Shown one piece after another: positions 1-8,283 of a stretch of DNA of 64,000 nt (position 1 is its first letter; each line of letters begins with the position of its first letter). The stretch covers positions 1-64,000 of the forward strand of contig CAZKRM010000005.1 of NCBI GenBank assembly GCA_964555285.1, given 5' to 3'. The DNA comes from JBBIQV01 sp964555285. GTDB lineage: Bacteria; Nitrospirota; Nitrospiria; Nitrospirales; Nitrospiraceae. Made by a program: the position numbers and the translations under genes. The notes below the pieces were generated by a model that was not told where the DNA came from, searched no databases, and was given only the letters and a program-made list of their open reading frames with translations.

Positions 1-90
1 TGGCACACCATGCAACCAATTGAATCTATTCGCGTTTTAACCGGACAGTAGTGAAAAGATATCTGTTTTGCATATAACATTGAGGAGTTG

Positions 91-327
91 ATGAGTACCA
101 TTTCGATTAAGCTCCCTGACAATCTGCTCAAAGCCAGCACGAAGTTCGCCGAATCCCTGCACCTATCTCGCGCCGCTTATATCCGCCGCTCGATCGAGCG
201 GATGAACCGGGATACCGAGCGACGGCTGCGCGCTGAGCGCATGATGCGCGCGTCCCTCAAGGTCCGGGGCGAAAGCATGAAAGTGAACGTGGGATTCGCC
301 GCAATAGAGCGCGATCCGGATGCGTAA
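91..327 (+). CDS. Ribbon-helix-helix antitoxin-like protein (78 aa)
   Basis: This is a small protein with a ribbon-helix-helix DNA-binding N-terminus: residues 2-8 (STISIKL) form the likely beta strand, followed by two predicted helices containing LHLSRAAYIRRSIERM. Such proteins are usually antitoxins that bind and neutralise a partner toxin and repress their own promoter. The stop overlaps the start of the downstream MazF/PemK-type gene by 8 nt, the usual arrangement of such pairs. I chose ATG at 91, behind a GAGGAG at 82-87, over the in-frame TTG at 88. The exact antitoxin family is not certain. Confidence 0.75.
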   Translation: MSTISIKLPDNLLKASTKFAESLHLSRAAYIRRSIERMNRDTERRLRAERMMRASLKVRGESMKVNVGFAAIERDPDA

Positions 328-655
328 GCGCGGGGAGGTATGGCTGGCGGATTTGAATCCGCGGCACGGTACCGAGCCGGGCAAGACCCGTCCCGTGCTG
401 GTGGTGCAGGCCCAGGCGCTTCTGGATGCAGACCACCCCTCGACGCTGGTGATTCCACTCACGACTCGATTGGACGATGATGCGGAACCGCTGCGGATTC
501 GCATCCAAGTCGGCGGCAAGCTGCGCAAAGAATCGGACCTCTTAATTGATCAGCTTCGCGCCATCGATAATCACCGGCTCGTGGATGGCCCGCTCACTCG
601 ACTCTCCCCGGCTCAGCTTCAGTGGACCGCGCGGTGCGCGAGGTCCTGGACCTGA
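320..655 (+). CDS. MazF/PemK-type toxin with apparently frameshifted C-terminus
   Basis: The N-terminal part (RGEVWLADLNPRHGTEPGKTRPVLVVQ, cut here by a short gap from the Met) matches the MazF/PemK/ChpA endoribonuclease fold: the GEVW and G.E..KTRPVLV signatures and the later VIPLTT and DQLRAID segments are all visible. These enzymes cut mRNA and are held inactive by the upstream antitoxin. The last twelve codons read a non-family sequence ending at 655. One frame over, from 622 to 660, the DNA encodes VDRAVREVLDLI and then TAA, which is the expected family ending. A single-base deletion near 617-622 therefore explains the data best. Whether the altered protein is active is unknown; a sequencing error is also possible. 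Confidence 0.8.
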   Translation: MRKRGEVWLADLNPRHGTEPGKTRPVLVVQAQALLDADHPSTLVIPLTTRLDDDAEPLRIRIQVGGKLRKESDLLIDQLRAIDNHRLVDGPLTRLSPAQLQWTARCARSWT

Positions 656-660
656 TCTAA

Positions 661-976
661 CCCTTCCTTCTCTGGGCGGTCTCGATGAGGCCACGGTCGC
701 CACGATGCTCGTGGTCGTAGCGCAGATGTTCGCGCCGTCACGGGACCGACTGCTCCCCGCCTGGTCAATCTGAACCCTCTCGCACGCCCTCGACGCAATC
801 GCCCCCAACAAGTCAATACGCATGCCTGCCTTGGGTCTCCATCGGCCCAGAAATGGCCGGAGCCTTCGAGATGGGCGCCCCCTTTGTTCGACCCATTCCC
901 GAAAGCCGAGAACAACCGGAGAAGTTTTCTTGCAGGATAGGGTCGAAGCGGAGGTTCTGGCATGACACCATCCGTG
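661..976. other. Intergenic stretch with no recognisable gene
   Basis: No open frame on either strand shows protein-family similarity I can recognise or a convincing ribosome site. It separates the plus-strand toxin-antitoxin pair from the end of the minus-strand SBBP-repeat gene, so it lies between convergent genes. Its base composition resembles the coding neighbours, so decayed coding DNA is possible but not demonstrable by eye. Confidence 0.5.
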
Positions 977-1001
977 GGGGCCGCCGGCATCCGGCGGCCC
1001 C
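977..1001 (-). terminator. GC-rich hairpin downstream of the SBBP-repeat gene
   Basis: A perfect 11-bp stem (GGGGCCGCCGG paired with CCGGCGGCCCC) encloses a 3-nt loop and lies 18 nt beyond the stop codon of the minus-strand SBBP gene. No U-tract follows it, so termination efficiency is uncertain, but position and stability fit a transcription-end hairpin. Confidence 0.6.
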
Positions 1002-1019
1002 GCTTGTGATTCACCACGG

Positions 1020-3686
1020 TTATGGCCCGAAGGAGTTGTACGCCTGGCCGCTATCGACCGCCGTGTCCTTCTTGCTGTGCGGCACACGTACTTTGACGGT
1101 GCCGTTACAGCTTCCACCCTGGCTATCCGTCGCCGTGAAGTGCACTTCGTACACGCGGCCATCCCCTCTGGGACCCCGTTCCGCTCGGAGGAGGATTTGC
1201 TGGCCGGAAACGGCGGCATCCGGACTCAGATCCGTCGCAAACAGACCGCTGATCGGTTCATCTTGGGTCACACTGGGATAGGTGATGGTGATGGGGTCAT
1301 TGTTTGGATCGGTGATGCCCGTGATACTGATCGGCACCATGGTTTGATTCGGCGCCCACAGACTTACTATGCTCGGTTGAGCCGAGGTGCAGACCGGCGG
1401 GTCATTCGTGTTTGGCTCGCCAAGTTTAGCTACAAACGCGTCGGGCAACCCGCCTGCAGATGGCTGGCTTGGATTCACGAGCGGGAAATTACTCGACCAG
1501 GTTTCTCCGGTCACATGAGCATTGCCGAGCGTATCGACCGCGATCCCATACCCTTTCTCCGTCCCATCACCACCCAAATAGGTCGAATACAGGCGTGCAC
1601 CAGCCGCATTAAACTTGGTCACAAACGCATCGCCACGGTCGGTATTGCTTCCGGCAACTGTAGTCCCTCCATAGGTCGGTTGGCTGGCATTCAAGATAGG
1701 AAAGTCCGCCGACGCGGTTTGTCCAGTCACATAGGCATTACCTGCTGCGTCTGCTGCAATTCCATTTCCCGTGTCATAGTTGCCGCCACCCAAATAGGTG
1801 GAGTAGAGGCGGACTCCAGAGGAAGTGTACTTGGCGACAAACGCATCCGACCCGCCAACGCTAAAATCTCCACCTCCGGTTGCCTGACTCGCATTGACGG
1901 TCGGGAAGTCAGCAGAGTTCGTCTCTCCCGTCACATAAACGTTGCCTGATGCGTCCAAGGCAATCCCTTTTCCAAAATCACCGGCGCCCCCGCCCAGATA
2001 CGTGACCCAGTCAACGCCAGTCGACAGATCCAGCTTGGCCACAAACGCGTCTCCGTTCCCGCCATACGTGACTTGGCTCGCATTGAGGGTGGAGAATGCA
2101 AGGTTTGTGGTCGTGATTCCTACTAGATAGACGGTGCCCAGTCCATCGACAGCGATGCCAGTGCCTGTTTCACTTAAACCGCCGCCAAAGACCCCCGACG
2201 TGATCAGTCCCCCTGTAGGGCTGAACTTAGTGACGAAGGCATCGGTGGCAGGCGGATTTATGCATTGGTTTAAGCAAAAGAATGGCGTGTTGAATACGGG
2301 GAAGCCGCCGGACGTCTGTCCTGTGACGTAGGCATTTTGCTGAGAGTCCACCGCAATAGCGAATCCATAATCAGAACTATCTCCACCGAGATAGGTGGAG
2401 TACACCAGCCCCCCAGTCGGACTGAGCTTCGTCACAAAGGCATCGTCAGCCGCGCCCCCGAAGAAGTTGCCATTCACTGGCTGGTTTGCATTTAACGTGG
2501 GAAAGTTCGTGGATTGTGTTGTTCCTGCGACGTAGGCATTCCCGGCCATATCCACCGCGATCCCAGGACCCCCATAATTCAGATTCATAGGGAATGCAAC
2601 TTCAAATCCATATTCGACTCCACTCCCGCCGAGATAGGTCGAATAGACAAGGGCGCCCGCCGCGTTCAGCTTGGTCACGAAGGCATCGAGGTTCCCACCA
2701 CCGTAGCTCGTTTGAAGGGGATTCAGCGTGGGGAAGTCCACACTCGCGGTGAGTCCCGTGACATACATGTTCCTGTTTGCGTCGACGGCAATCCCTCTCC
2801 CCCCATCAGGGCCGTTCCCTCCAAGATGGGTCGAAAAGAGCAGCACGGGATCGATGACTAGCGGCTTGGTCTGGTCATAGGCAGCGAGCTGGATGCGGAC
2901 TTCGTGGTTCGTCGTGCGTGAGGCGTGAAACGACGCAGAGTCGGCACCCATGACATACTGGCCTGCCACCAACGTCTTGTGGCCGTCCATTTCCAATTGA
3001 TAGACCACCGGCTTCTGTAGCCGCACCTCCCCGAGCGTCGTCGTGAGCAGCAGGTCACCGCTGGCGGCCACTCGGATGTCGGACGTGCCATCGAAAGCCA
3101 GCTTGATCTGACCGGGATCCGCCCCCGGCGCCACGATGAAGTCGTATTCCAGCTTGCCCTGATTGCCATAATAGGCGACATTGATGCCGGAATAGGCCTC
3201 CTGGTATTGCACCTTCGCATAGGTGGGAATGTTCGTTTGCCATTTGTCCGGCTCGTTGCCGATGAAGTAGTTCACGATACCGGGGAGTGGCTCCACTCCC
3301 TCGATCGCGGGAGAGGGATTGGCTCCTTCGAGACTCATCCGAACGACAGCCTGTTTGAAGGAGGCCGGTTTTATCGAAGCGGGAGCGCCGTTCACGGGAA
3401 TCTGCGTTGTCTCTGCCCTCGCTTCCCGCTGCTGCAACACCATGACCGATTCCGTCGGCGTGAGAAAGAGCGTGTAGCCGCTGCCTCGTGCAAGGAACTT
3501 CACCTGAGAATCCACTTGACCGTGATTGGCCTCAAACTGGAGCGGCATGCCCATCATCGTCGCCGTGACGGCTTGTTTCGTGGGCGTTGGGGCGGTCGGG
3601 GCCGGAACGGATGCCGTCGCGATGCCCGCCACGGCCATCACCAATGCAGCGCACAGAAGAACACTAATCCTTTTGAACAACATCAT
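1020..3686 (-). CDS. Secreted SBBP-repeat beta-propeller protein (888 aa)
   Basis: A Sec signal peptide is visible at residues 1-25 (hydrophobic core LLCAALVMAVAGIATA). A globular N-terminal domain of the type that precedes SBBP repeats covers about residues 45-275 (FEANHGQ near its start, and WQTNIPTYAKVQY). Seven SBBP blades follow at about 280-740, each with a version of YSTYLGG, GIAVD..GN.YVTG, DFP and DAFVTK. The C-terminal domain (about 750-888) has the motifs LWAPNQTMVPI, ITQDEP-like VTQDEP, and RAERGPRGDGRVY, found at the ends of many secreted repeat proteins. A role in surface or extracellular binding is only inferred. The start ATG follows AGGAGG. A hairpin lies downstream at 977-1001. 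Confidence 0.85.
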   Translation of the reverse strand: MMLFKRISVLLCAALVMAVAGIATASVPAPTAPTPTKQAVTATMMGMPLQFEANHGQVDSQVKFLARGSGYTLFLTPTESVMVLQQREARAETTQIPVNGAPASIKPASFKQAVVRMSLEGANPSPAIEGVEPLPGIVNYFIGNEPDKWQTNIPTYAKVQYQEAYSGINVAYYGNQGKLEYDFIVAPGADPGQIKLAFDGTSDIRVAASGDLLLTTTLGEVRLQKPVVYQLEMDGHKTLVAGQYVMGADSASFHASRTTNHEVRIQLAAYDQTKPLVIDPVLLFSTHLGGNGPDGGRGIAVDANRNMYVTGLTASVDFPTLNPLQTSYGGGNLDAFVTKLNAAGALVYSTYLGGSGVEYGFEVAFPMNLNYGGPGIAVDMAGNAYVAGTTQSTNFPTLNANQPVNGNFFGGAADDAFVTKLSPTGGLVYSTYLGGDSSDYGFAIAVDSQQNAYVTGQTSGGFPVFNTPFFCLNQCINPPATDAFVTKFSPTGGLITSGVFGGGLSETGTGIAVDGLGTVYLVGITTTNLAFSTLNASQVTYGGNGDAFVAKLDLSTGVDWVTYLGGGAGDFGKGIALDASGNVYVTGETNSADFPTVNASQATGGGDFSVGGSDAFVAKYTSSGVRLYSTYLGGGNYDTGNGIAADAAGNAYVTGQTASADFPILNASQPTYGGTTVAGSNTDRGDAFVTKFNAAGARLYSTYLGGDGTEKGYGIAVDTLGNAHVTGETWSSNFPLVNPSQPSAGGLPDAFVAKLGEPNTNDPPVCTSAQPSIVSLWAPNQTMVPISITGITDPNNDPITITYPSVTQDEPISGLFATDLSPDAAVSGQQILLRAERGPRGDGRVYEVHFTATDSQGGSCNGTVKVRVPHSKKDTAVDSGQAYNSFGP

Positions 3687-4096
3687 GGCTTTCCCTCCTG
3701 GTCATGACTCGGAACACAGGGTCTGGCTTTTGCTGTGACTGGCGTCCCATCCGGTTTGACTGGATCCGGAAGGGTTATGGCCCCTCCCGCAATGATCTCT
3801 CTGAGCCGTGTCGCAGCCAGGCGCAGGAGAAGCGGGTACCGTGATTCTGGACCGAGTAATTCTGTTGGAAGGAAAGACCGCGCTTAGACTGGAAGAAGTG
3901 AGTGAGTGAGTGAGTGAGTGCAAGCGAAGAGCCGGCGATTGAAAGACGACCGAGCGCTGAGCGGCGGCTGAGTTCATCTGGCGCCCTCTTCGATCTCCCG
4001 CGACGACTGGCCTCGCGGGGGACCCTGCATAGGGCGCAAAATCTAGCGTAGGTTCACAATCCATGTCAAGTGGCTCTCAGTGAGCCTTTATAGGCA
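3687..4096. other. Long intergenic stretch upstream of the SBBP gene
   Basis: These 410 nt hold the upstream region of the SBBP-repeat gene and a GTGA tetranucleotide repeat at 3898-3920. I see no open frame with recognisable protein similarity and no promoter close to consensus. Overlapping open frames on the minus strand look like chance frames. Confidence 0.5.
3898..3920. repeat. GTGA tetranucleotide tandem repeat
   Basis: The unit GTGA is repeated about 5.75 times without interruption, in non-coding DNA some 210 nt upstream of the SBBP-repeat gene start. Tetranucleotide tracts are prone to slipped-strand length change, but this one is not inside a gene. Confidence 0.9.
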
Positions 4097-4276
4097 ATGA
4101 TTCCATTTCTTGGATCCAGCACCGTGTTCGGCACAATCCTCGGCATCAGCCCCCGCACGGTGCAGAAACACTTGGAACGGATTTATGGCAGGCTGGGCGT
4201 GGAGAACCGCCATGCGGCGATCGCGATGGCCATGGAGACGATGCGGCGGGGACGGTTCGGAAATGGCAGGCTATGA
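4097..4276 (+). pseudogene. Remnant of a LuxR-type HTH C-terminus
   Basis: The frame from 4124 reads ILGISPRTVQKHLERIYGRL, then GVENRHAAIAMAMETM, then stops at 4274-4276. This is the recognition-helix end of a LuxR/FixJ-type (GerE) HTH domain, which normally closes a response regulator of about 210 residues. Only about 50 matching residues remain, and no receiver domain or full HTH start lies upstream. An ATG at 4097 opens a 59-codon frame, but the first nine residues look unrelated. Its end overlaps by 6 nt the end of the convergent MtnA-like remnant, which marks this as a junction of decayed genes. A tiny expressed protein cannot be excluded. Confidence 0.65.
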
Positions 4277-4390
4277 GCGGAACTCTACGGCCAGGTCGCC
4301 CGGCTTGAAGACACCGCGTTCCGTGATGATGCCGGTGATGAACTCGGAGGGGGTCACATCGAAGGCGGGATTCAAGACGCTCACGCCTGA
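4271..4390 (-). pseudogene. Remnant of an MtnA/eIF2B-type isomerase C-terminus
   Basis: On the minus strand the last 40 codons before the stop at 4271-4273 read GVSVLNPAFDVTPSEFITGI, then ITERGVFKPGDL. This is the strongly conserved end of methylthioribose-1-phosphate isomerase (methionine salvage) and its eIF2B-alpha relatives (NPAFDVTP and ITERGVF signatures). The frame stays open upstream to 4498, but that part (residues such as HNPGCAVHSGSAVEV) does not resemble the family, and the substrate-binding domains are absent. It is therefore a 5'-truncated leftover. The ending is so well preserved that truncation is probably recent. Confidence 0.7.
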
Positions 4391-4681
4391 CAGCCAGGCG
4401 TGGCAGTTCGTGCTGTTGCGATCTGAGCGGTGCACTCTTACCTCGACAGCCGACCCACTATGAACGGCGCACCCAGGGTTGTGCGGCAAGCAGGACATCC
4501 GATCATTCGAAGTCGCGTCGGGGCACGCTCTCGCAGCCCCTCAACGTTCCGCCAGTCGGCTGAGCACGCACCAGCGGAGCTTGCTTTTCTGACAAAGGGC
4601 CGACAGGCAGTAGGACCTTCTCTCGACCTGTGCTACACTGCCGCTCATTCTTTGACCTTCTACGCGGGAGCCGTTTGTCCG

Positions 4682-5689
4682 ATGGCCGGGTTGCCTTTCC
4701 TTACTACTCACACTCAATCGTTCTGTTGGCTGGCGCTGGGACTAGGCGCCGTTGTCGGCTGCTCGACCACGCCTGAACTCGACATCATGGTTCACGAGGC
4801 TCCACAGGGAGCCGTGTATCTCGAGCGCGTCCCCGATCGTTCCTTCCAAGCCACGCACCCCATCACGCTCGACCCGGGCGTGATTCGGCGCGTCCTCCAG
4901 GGAGTGATCGTCCAGGAAAGCAGTAGCTCGGTCCCGGCCTTGTTTAATCCCCGACCAACTCCTGTGCGCGCGTTCACTGAGGAAGAGGTGGCGTTCCTCT
5001 CCCCGCTCATTGCCACGGCGCTTTCGAACGCGGCAGCGGATCAGCAAGTCGGGTTCCGAGTGATCAACCGGTCCTCCACTGCTTCATACGCGCAGGCAGA
5101 AGGCGCAGGCCTCGGCTCCTCTGAGCCACCATTGAGATTCGGCGTTCCGGAAACGACATCCGGCAGTCTCTTCGTGCATGGACTGTCACTCCACCTGACA
5201 CTGGCCCAGTACCGGCATCGACCTGAACGGGCAGACACGATCAACATGGCGAACCGCCGGCTGCCCGATCCATCCGGGCTCACGAATCGTGTGGTGCTCT
5301 TTACTCCAGACACCGCGAAGCGCCCGGACAGCTATCGAACGGCAGGGGCTTCAGACGACACGGTCGTCATCGACTACGAACGGCTCGCCACGCTCCCATC
5401 CGCGCCCCCTCCCTCCCTTTCGACCGGGCCAGTCCAGAGTCCACCTGCGTCGAAGGAACCCCTGGCTCCCGCCACCCAGTCCGGCAGCAGTTCCGGCAAA
5501 CCGGTGGACAAGGCACGCGCGCCGGATGAGGAACTTCGCGGGTTGAAGGAGCAGATGAACAAGAAAGATGCCGAGATGAAAGCCTTGCAGAAGGAACTTC
5601 AGGAGATCCGGCGGGAGTTGACCGAACAGGCTACGGAGCGAGACAAGTCGAAGAACACGCCTCAGCCGGCGGCGAAGAGTCCCGAATAG
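4682..5689 (+). CDS. Probable lipoprotein with C-terminal coiled coil (335 aa)
   Basis: I start at ATG 4682 because the first 30 residues then form a lipoprotein signal: a hydrophobic stretch WLALGLGAVV followed by the lipobox VVGC, cysteine at about residue 27. The frame is open further upstream to 4430, but that part runs through the decayed region. The middle portion (about 40-225) is not a family I recognise. Residues about 230-270 are Pro/Ser-rich, and 275-325 form a charged heptad-like coiled coil (ELRGLKEQMNKKDAEMKALQ and onward). An outer- or inner-membrane-anchored periplasmic protein is inferred. It converges with the GAF/ANTAR gene, 63 nt away. Function unknown. Confidence 0.75.
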   Translation: MAGLPFLTTHTQSFCWLALGLGAVVGCSTTPELDIMVHEAPQGAVYLERVPDRSFQATHPITLDPGVIRRVLQGVIVQESSSSVPALFNPRPTPVRAFTEEEVAFLSPLIATALSNAAADQQVGFRVINRSSTASYAQAEGAGLGSSEPPLRFGVPETTSGSLFVHGLSLHLTLAQYRHRPERADTINMANRRLPDPSGLTNRVVLFTPDTAKRPDSYRTAGASDDTVVIDYERLATLPSAPPPSLSTGPVQSPPASKEPLAPATQSGSSSGKPVDKARAPDEELRGLKEQMNKKDAEMKALQKELQEIRRELTEQATERDKSKNTPQPAAKSPE

Positions 5690-5752
5690 TCCCCTCCAAC
5701 CTGTTCAGCGCGAAGAGCGACACCAGCCGGCTGTCCACCGACTTGCAGGGAC

Positions 5753-7015
5753 CTACAACCTCGTTCGGTCGGCTCGGTCTTCGATCTCACCCGCTAGCAA
5801 GATCGCTTCGGCAATTTCGCGCATGGATTTACGCAGATCCATGCTCTGTCGCTGGATCAGCTTAAAGGCCTCTTCCTCCGAGAGTTTCTTCGCGCGCATC
5901 AGATGACCCTTCGCTCTCTCCAGCAGCTTGCGCACGGCCAGCGCTTCCTGCATCTCGAAGGACTTCTCCATCAGCGTCGTATGCTCGATGGCAATGGCCG
6001 CTTGATTGGCAATCGCTTGCAGCAGCCGGACCTCTTCCGCCGTGAAGGCGTGCGGGATGGAGGTGTAGCTGTTGATCACGCCGACCGTTTTCTCGCGGAT
6101 CATCATGGGCACGCACAAGAGGGAGCAGAGCCCCTCCTTGACCGCGAGATCCGGATACATGTAGTTTTTTTCTTTGGTGACATCCGGCACGATGATCGGT
6201 CGCCGCTCCTGCACGGCCCGTCCACTGATGCTCTGGCCGACCTTGAGGTTGGGCTTCCGCCGGTACTGTTCACTGAGGCTCTGGGTCGCCGCGATCCGCA
6301 GTTCACCGCTCGTGTGATCGAGCAACTTGATCGAGCAAATTTTCGACCCCATCATTTGCGCGGTCATGGTCACGATGAGTTGGAGGATGTCCTCGATCAG
6401 GCGATTGGAGGTCACCGTCTCGGATACCTGGGACAACGTCTCCAACTGAATGGCCTTGCGCTTCATCTGGTCGTAGAGCCGCGCGTTCTCGATCGCCCCG
6501 CCCACCTGATTGGCAATGGTCGACAGCAACGCCAGCTCATCGGGACGAGACTTGCGCGACCGTTTGTGTTGGACGTTGATGACCCCGACCACTTCCCCCT
6601 TGGCCATGATGGGCACAGAGACGAAGGCTTGGTAGCGATCTTCCGGCAGGTTGTGGAAAAACTTGAAGCGGGAGTCGTCGCTGGCATTGCTCGGAATCAC
6701 CACGCGCGTGCGCTCGCGCGCGACCCAGCCGGTGATCCCCTCGCCGAGCCCGATCGTGATGCGTCCGATCAGTTTGGGATGCGGATTTTTCGACGCCCGC
6801 AGGATCAGCTCGTCCCGGCTGTCGGACAGCAAGTACAACAGGCAGGCATCGGCCTTGGTGACTTCCACCACCACCTCGACGATATGCTTGAGCACGGCTT
6901 CGAGGTCGAGGGTGTTGCTGATGGACTCGCTGATGCGGTGGAGCACATCCACTTCGCGCGTCTTTTCGCGCAGTGCCTGATCGAGCTGTGTCGCGGAGTG
7001 CCGTTTCGCTTTCAT
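5753..7015 (-). CDS. Two-GAF-domain protein with C-terminal ANTAR RNA-binding domain (420 aa)
   Basis: A short coiled coil (residues 1-25) leads into a first GAF domain at about 30-185 (ending FVSVPIMAKGEVVGVINVQH) and a second at about 200-355 (LCVPMMIREKTVGVINSY). An ANTAR-like three-helix segment follows at about 360-415 (ALAVRKLLERAKGHLMRAKK, then LSEEEAFKLIQRQSMD and LRKSMREIAEAIL). ANTAR domains bind paired RNA hairpins and block transcription termination. GAF domains sense small ligands or mediate dimerisation. The chosen ATG lies 7 nt after the aroB stop behind GAGGACGG, so it ends the pil-aro transcription unit. The ligand and RNA targets are unknown. Confidence 0.8.
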   Translation of the reverse strand: MKAKRHSATQLDQALREKTREVDVLHRISESISNTLDLEAVLKHIVEVVVEVTKADACLLYLLSDSRDELILRASKNPHPKLIGRITIGLGEGITGWVARERTRVVIPSNASDDSRFKFFHNLPEDRYQAFVSVPIMAKGEVVGVINVQHKRSRKSRPDELALLSTIANQVGGAIENARLYDQMKRKAIQLETLSQVSETVTSNRLIEDILQLIVTMTAQMMGSKICSIKLLDHTSGELRIAATQSLSEQYRRKPNLKVGQSISGRAVQERRPIIVPDVTKEKNYMYPDLAVKEGLCSLLCVPMMIREKTVGVINSYTSIPHAFTAEEVRLLQAIANQAAIAIEHTTLMEKSFEMQEALAVRKLLERAKGHLMRAKKLSEEEAFKLIQRQSMDLRKSMREIAEAILLAGEIEDRADRTRL

Positions 7016-7022
7016 CGACTTC

Positions 7023-8162
7023 TTACCGTCCTCGCGGAGCAGGAGCGCGTGGTCTCTCGCGACCGAACCAGTGTTGACAGGCCGCGCGATCCAACGGCGC
7101 AATCCTCACCTGACCGATTCGTTGCGGCCACACCCCATACACCCGACCATGCGCCACCTTTTTGTCGTGCAGCATGGCGTTCCACAGCCGATGAAAGGTC
7201 ACGCGAGGCAACTCGTCCGGCAAGCCCGCTGCGCGCACCAGCGCTCGAATCCGCTGCACGACCTCCGCGCTGCAGTACCCCTGATGCCGCGCGAGATCGG
7301 CTTCTTGGACCAACCCGATGCCGACCGCTTCCCCGTGGATGAGAGACCGATACTCGCCGAGGGCCTCCAGCGCATGGCCGATGGTGTGTCCGTAATTCAG
7401 AATGCGCCGCCGGTCGGCTTCATGCTCGTCCTCCGCCACCACTTGCGCTTTGATCTCGCAGGATCGCGCGATGAGGTGCATGACCGGTCGTTCTTCCAGC
7501 TTCAGAATCGCCGGCATCTCTTTCTCAAGAAAGGAGAAGAAGCGCTCATCGGCAATGATTCCATATTTGATCACTTCGGCCAGTCCAGCGATCCATTCGC
7601 GTGCAGGCAACGTCCGCAGCGTCTCCGGATCGATCAAGACCGCCCGTGGTTGATGAAACGCCCCGATGAGATTCTTACCCAAGCGGTGATCCACGCCCGT
7701 CTTTCCGCCTACGCTGGAATCCACCTGGGCGACTAACGATGTAGGGACCTGGACACATGCCATCCCTCGCTGGTAGATCGCCGCGGCAAATCCCGTGAGG
7801 TCCCCGATCACTCCCCCGCCGAGAGCCACGAGGACCGATTGTCGTTCAAATCGATGCGTGGCCAGGACATCGAGAATCTTGGCGATCGCGTGGAGTGTCT
7901 TCGTTCGTTCGCCCGGGGTCAGCACAATGGGCACGACTTCGAACCCAGCTTCCCTGAGCGATCGCACAACGGTACGAAGATAGTGCTTGGCCAGATGGCG
8001 ATCCGTCACGACCCCGACTTTTCCCTTGAACCCGAGCCCTGACAGAGCCGACCCGACCTCACGGACAAGTCCCGCACGGATCGCAATGTCGTAGCGACGC
8101 TTATCCAGCGCGACGGTGACGGTGTGGGGGGCTCTCGGCGACGTATTCCCGGTCACATTCAT
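7023..8162 (-). CDS. aroB: 3-dehydroquinate synthase
   Basis: This enzyme carries out the second step of the shikimate pathway, converting DAHP to 3-dehydroquinate with NAD+ and a divalent metal in the cytosol. Visible family signatures are GERTKTLHAIAKILD, ALGGGVIGDLTGFAAAIYQR (nucleotide and substrate site), VDSSVGGKTGVDHRLGKNLI and the metal-ligand region RILNYGHTIGHALE. The length of 379 is slightly above the usual 350-370 because of an Arg/Pro-rich tail. It lies 121 nt after aroC on the same strand, with no obvious terminator between, so the two chorismate genes are probably co-transcribed with the pilus genes. Confidence 0.97.
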   Translation of the reverse strand: MNVTGNTSPRAPHTVTVALDKRRYDIAIRAGLVREVGSALSGLGFKGKVGVVTDRHLAKHYLRTVVRSLREAGFEVVPIVLTPGERTKTLHAIAKILDVLATHRFERQSVLVALGGGVIGDLTGFAAAIYQRGMACVQVPTSLVAQVDSSVGGKTGVDHRLGKNLIGAFHQPRAVLIDPETLRTLPAREWIAGLAEVIKYGIIADERFFSFLEKEMPAILKLEERPVMHLIARSCEIKAQVVAEDEHEADRRRILNYGHTIGHALEALGEYRSLIHGEAVGIGLVQEADLARHQGYCSAEVVQRIRALVRAAGLPDELPRVTFHRLWNAMLHDKKVAHGRVYGVWPQRIGQVRIAPLDRAACQHWFGRERPRAPAPRGR

Positions 8163-8283
8163 GGCTCCGGCGAGAGAATCGTTGCGACACCGGTGGATTC
8201 ACCAGGCGATGATTCCATCCTCGAGAGGAGTAGAAGAAACAGGAAGCAAAAACGGAAGGGATGGTAGCACAGCCCAGCGGAAA

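Noticed and set aside
661..1019. A hidden gene between the toxin and the SBBP gene
   Set aside because: Frames on both strands lack ribosome sites and any recognisable family; parts overlap the real genes on either side.
5903..7342. A 479-codon plus-strand frame opposite the GAF/ANTAR and aroB genes
   Set aside because: The opposite strand carries clear conserved domains; the His/Arg/Leu-rich composition of this frame is typical of an antisense shadow.
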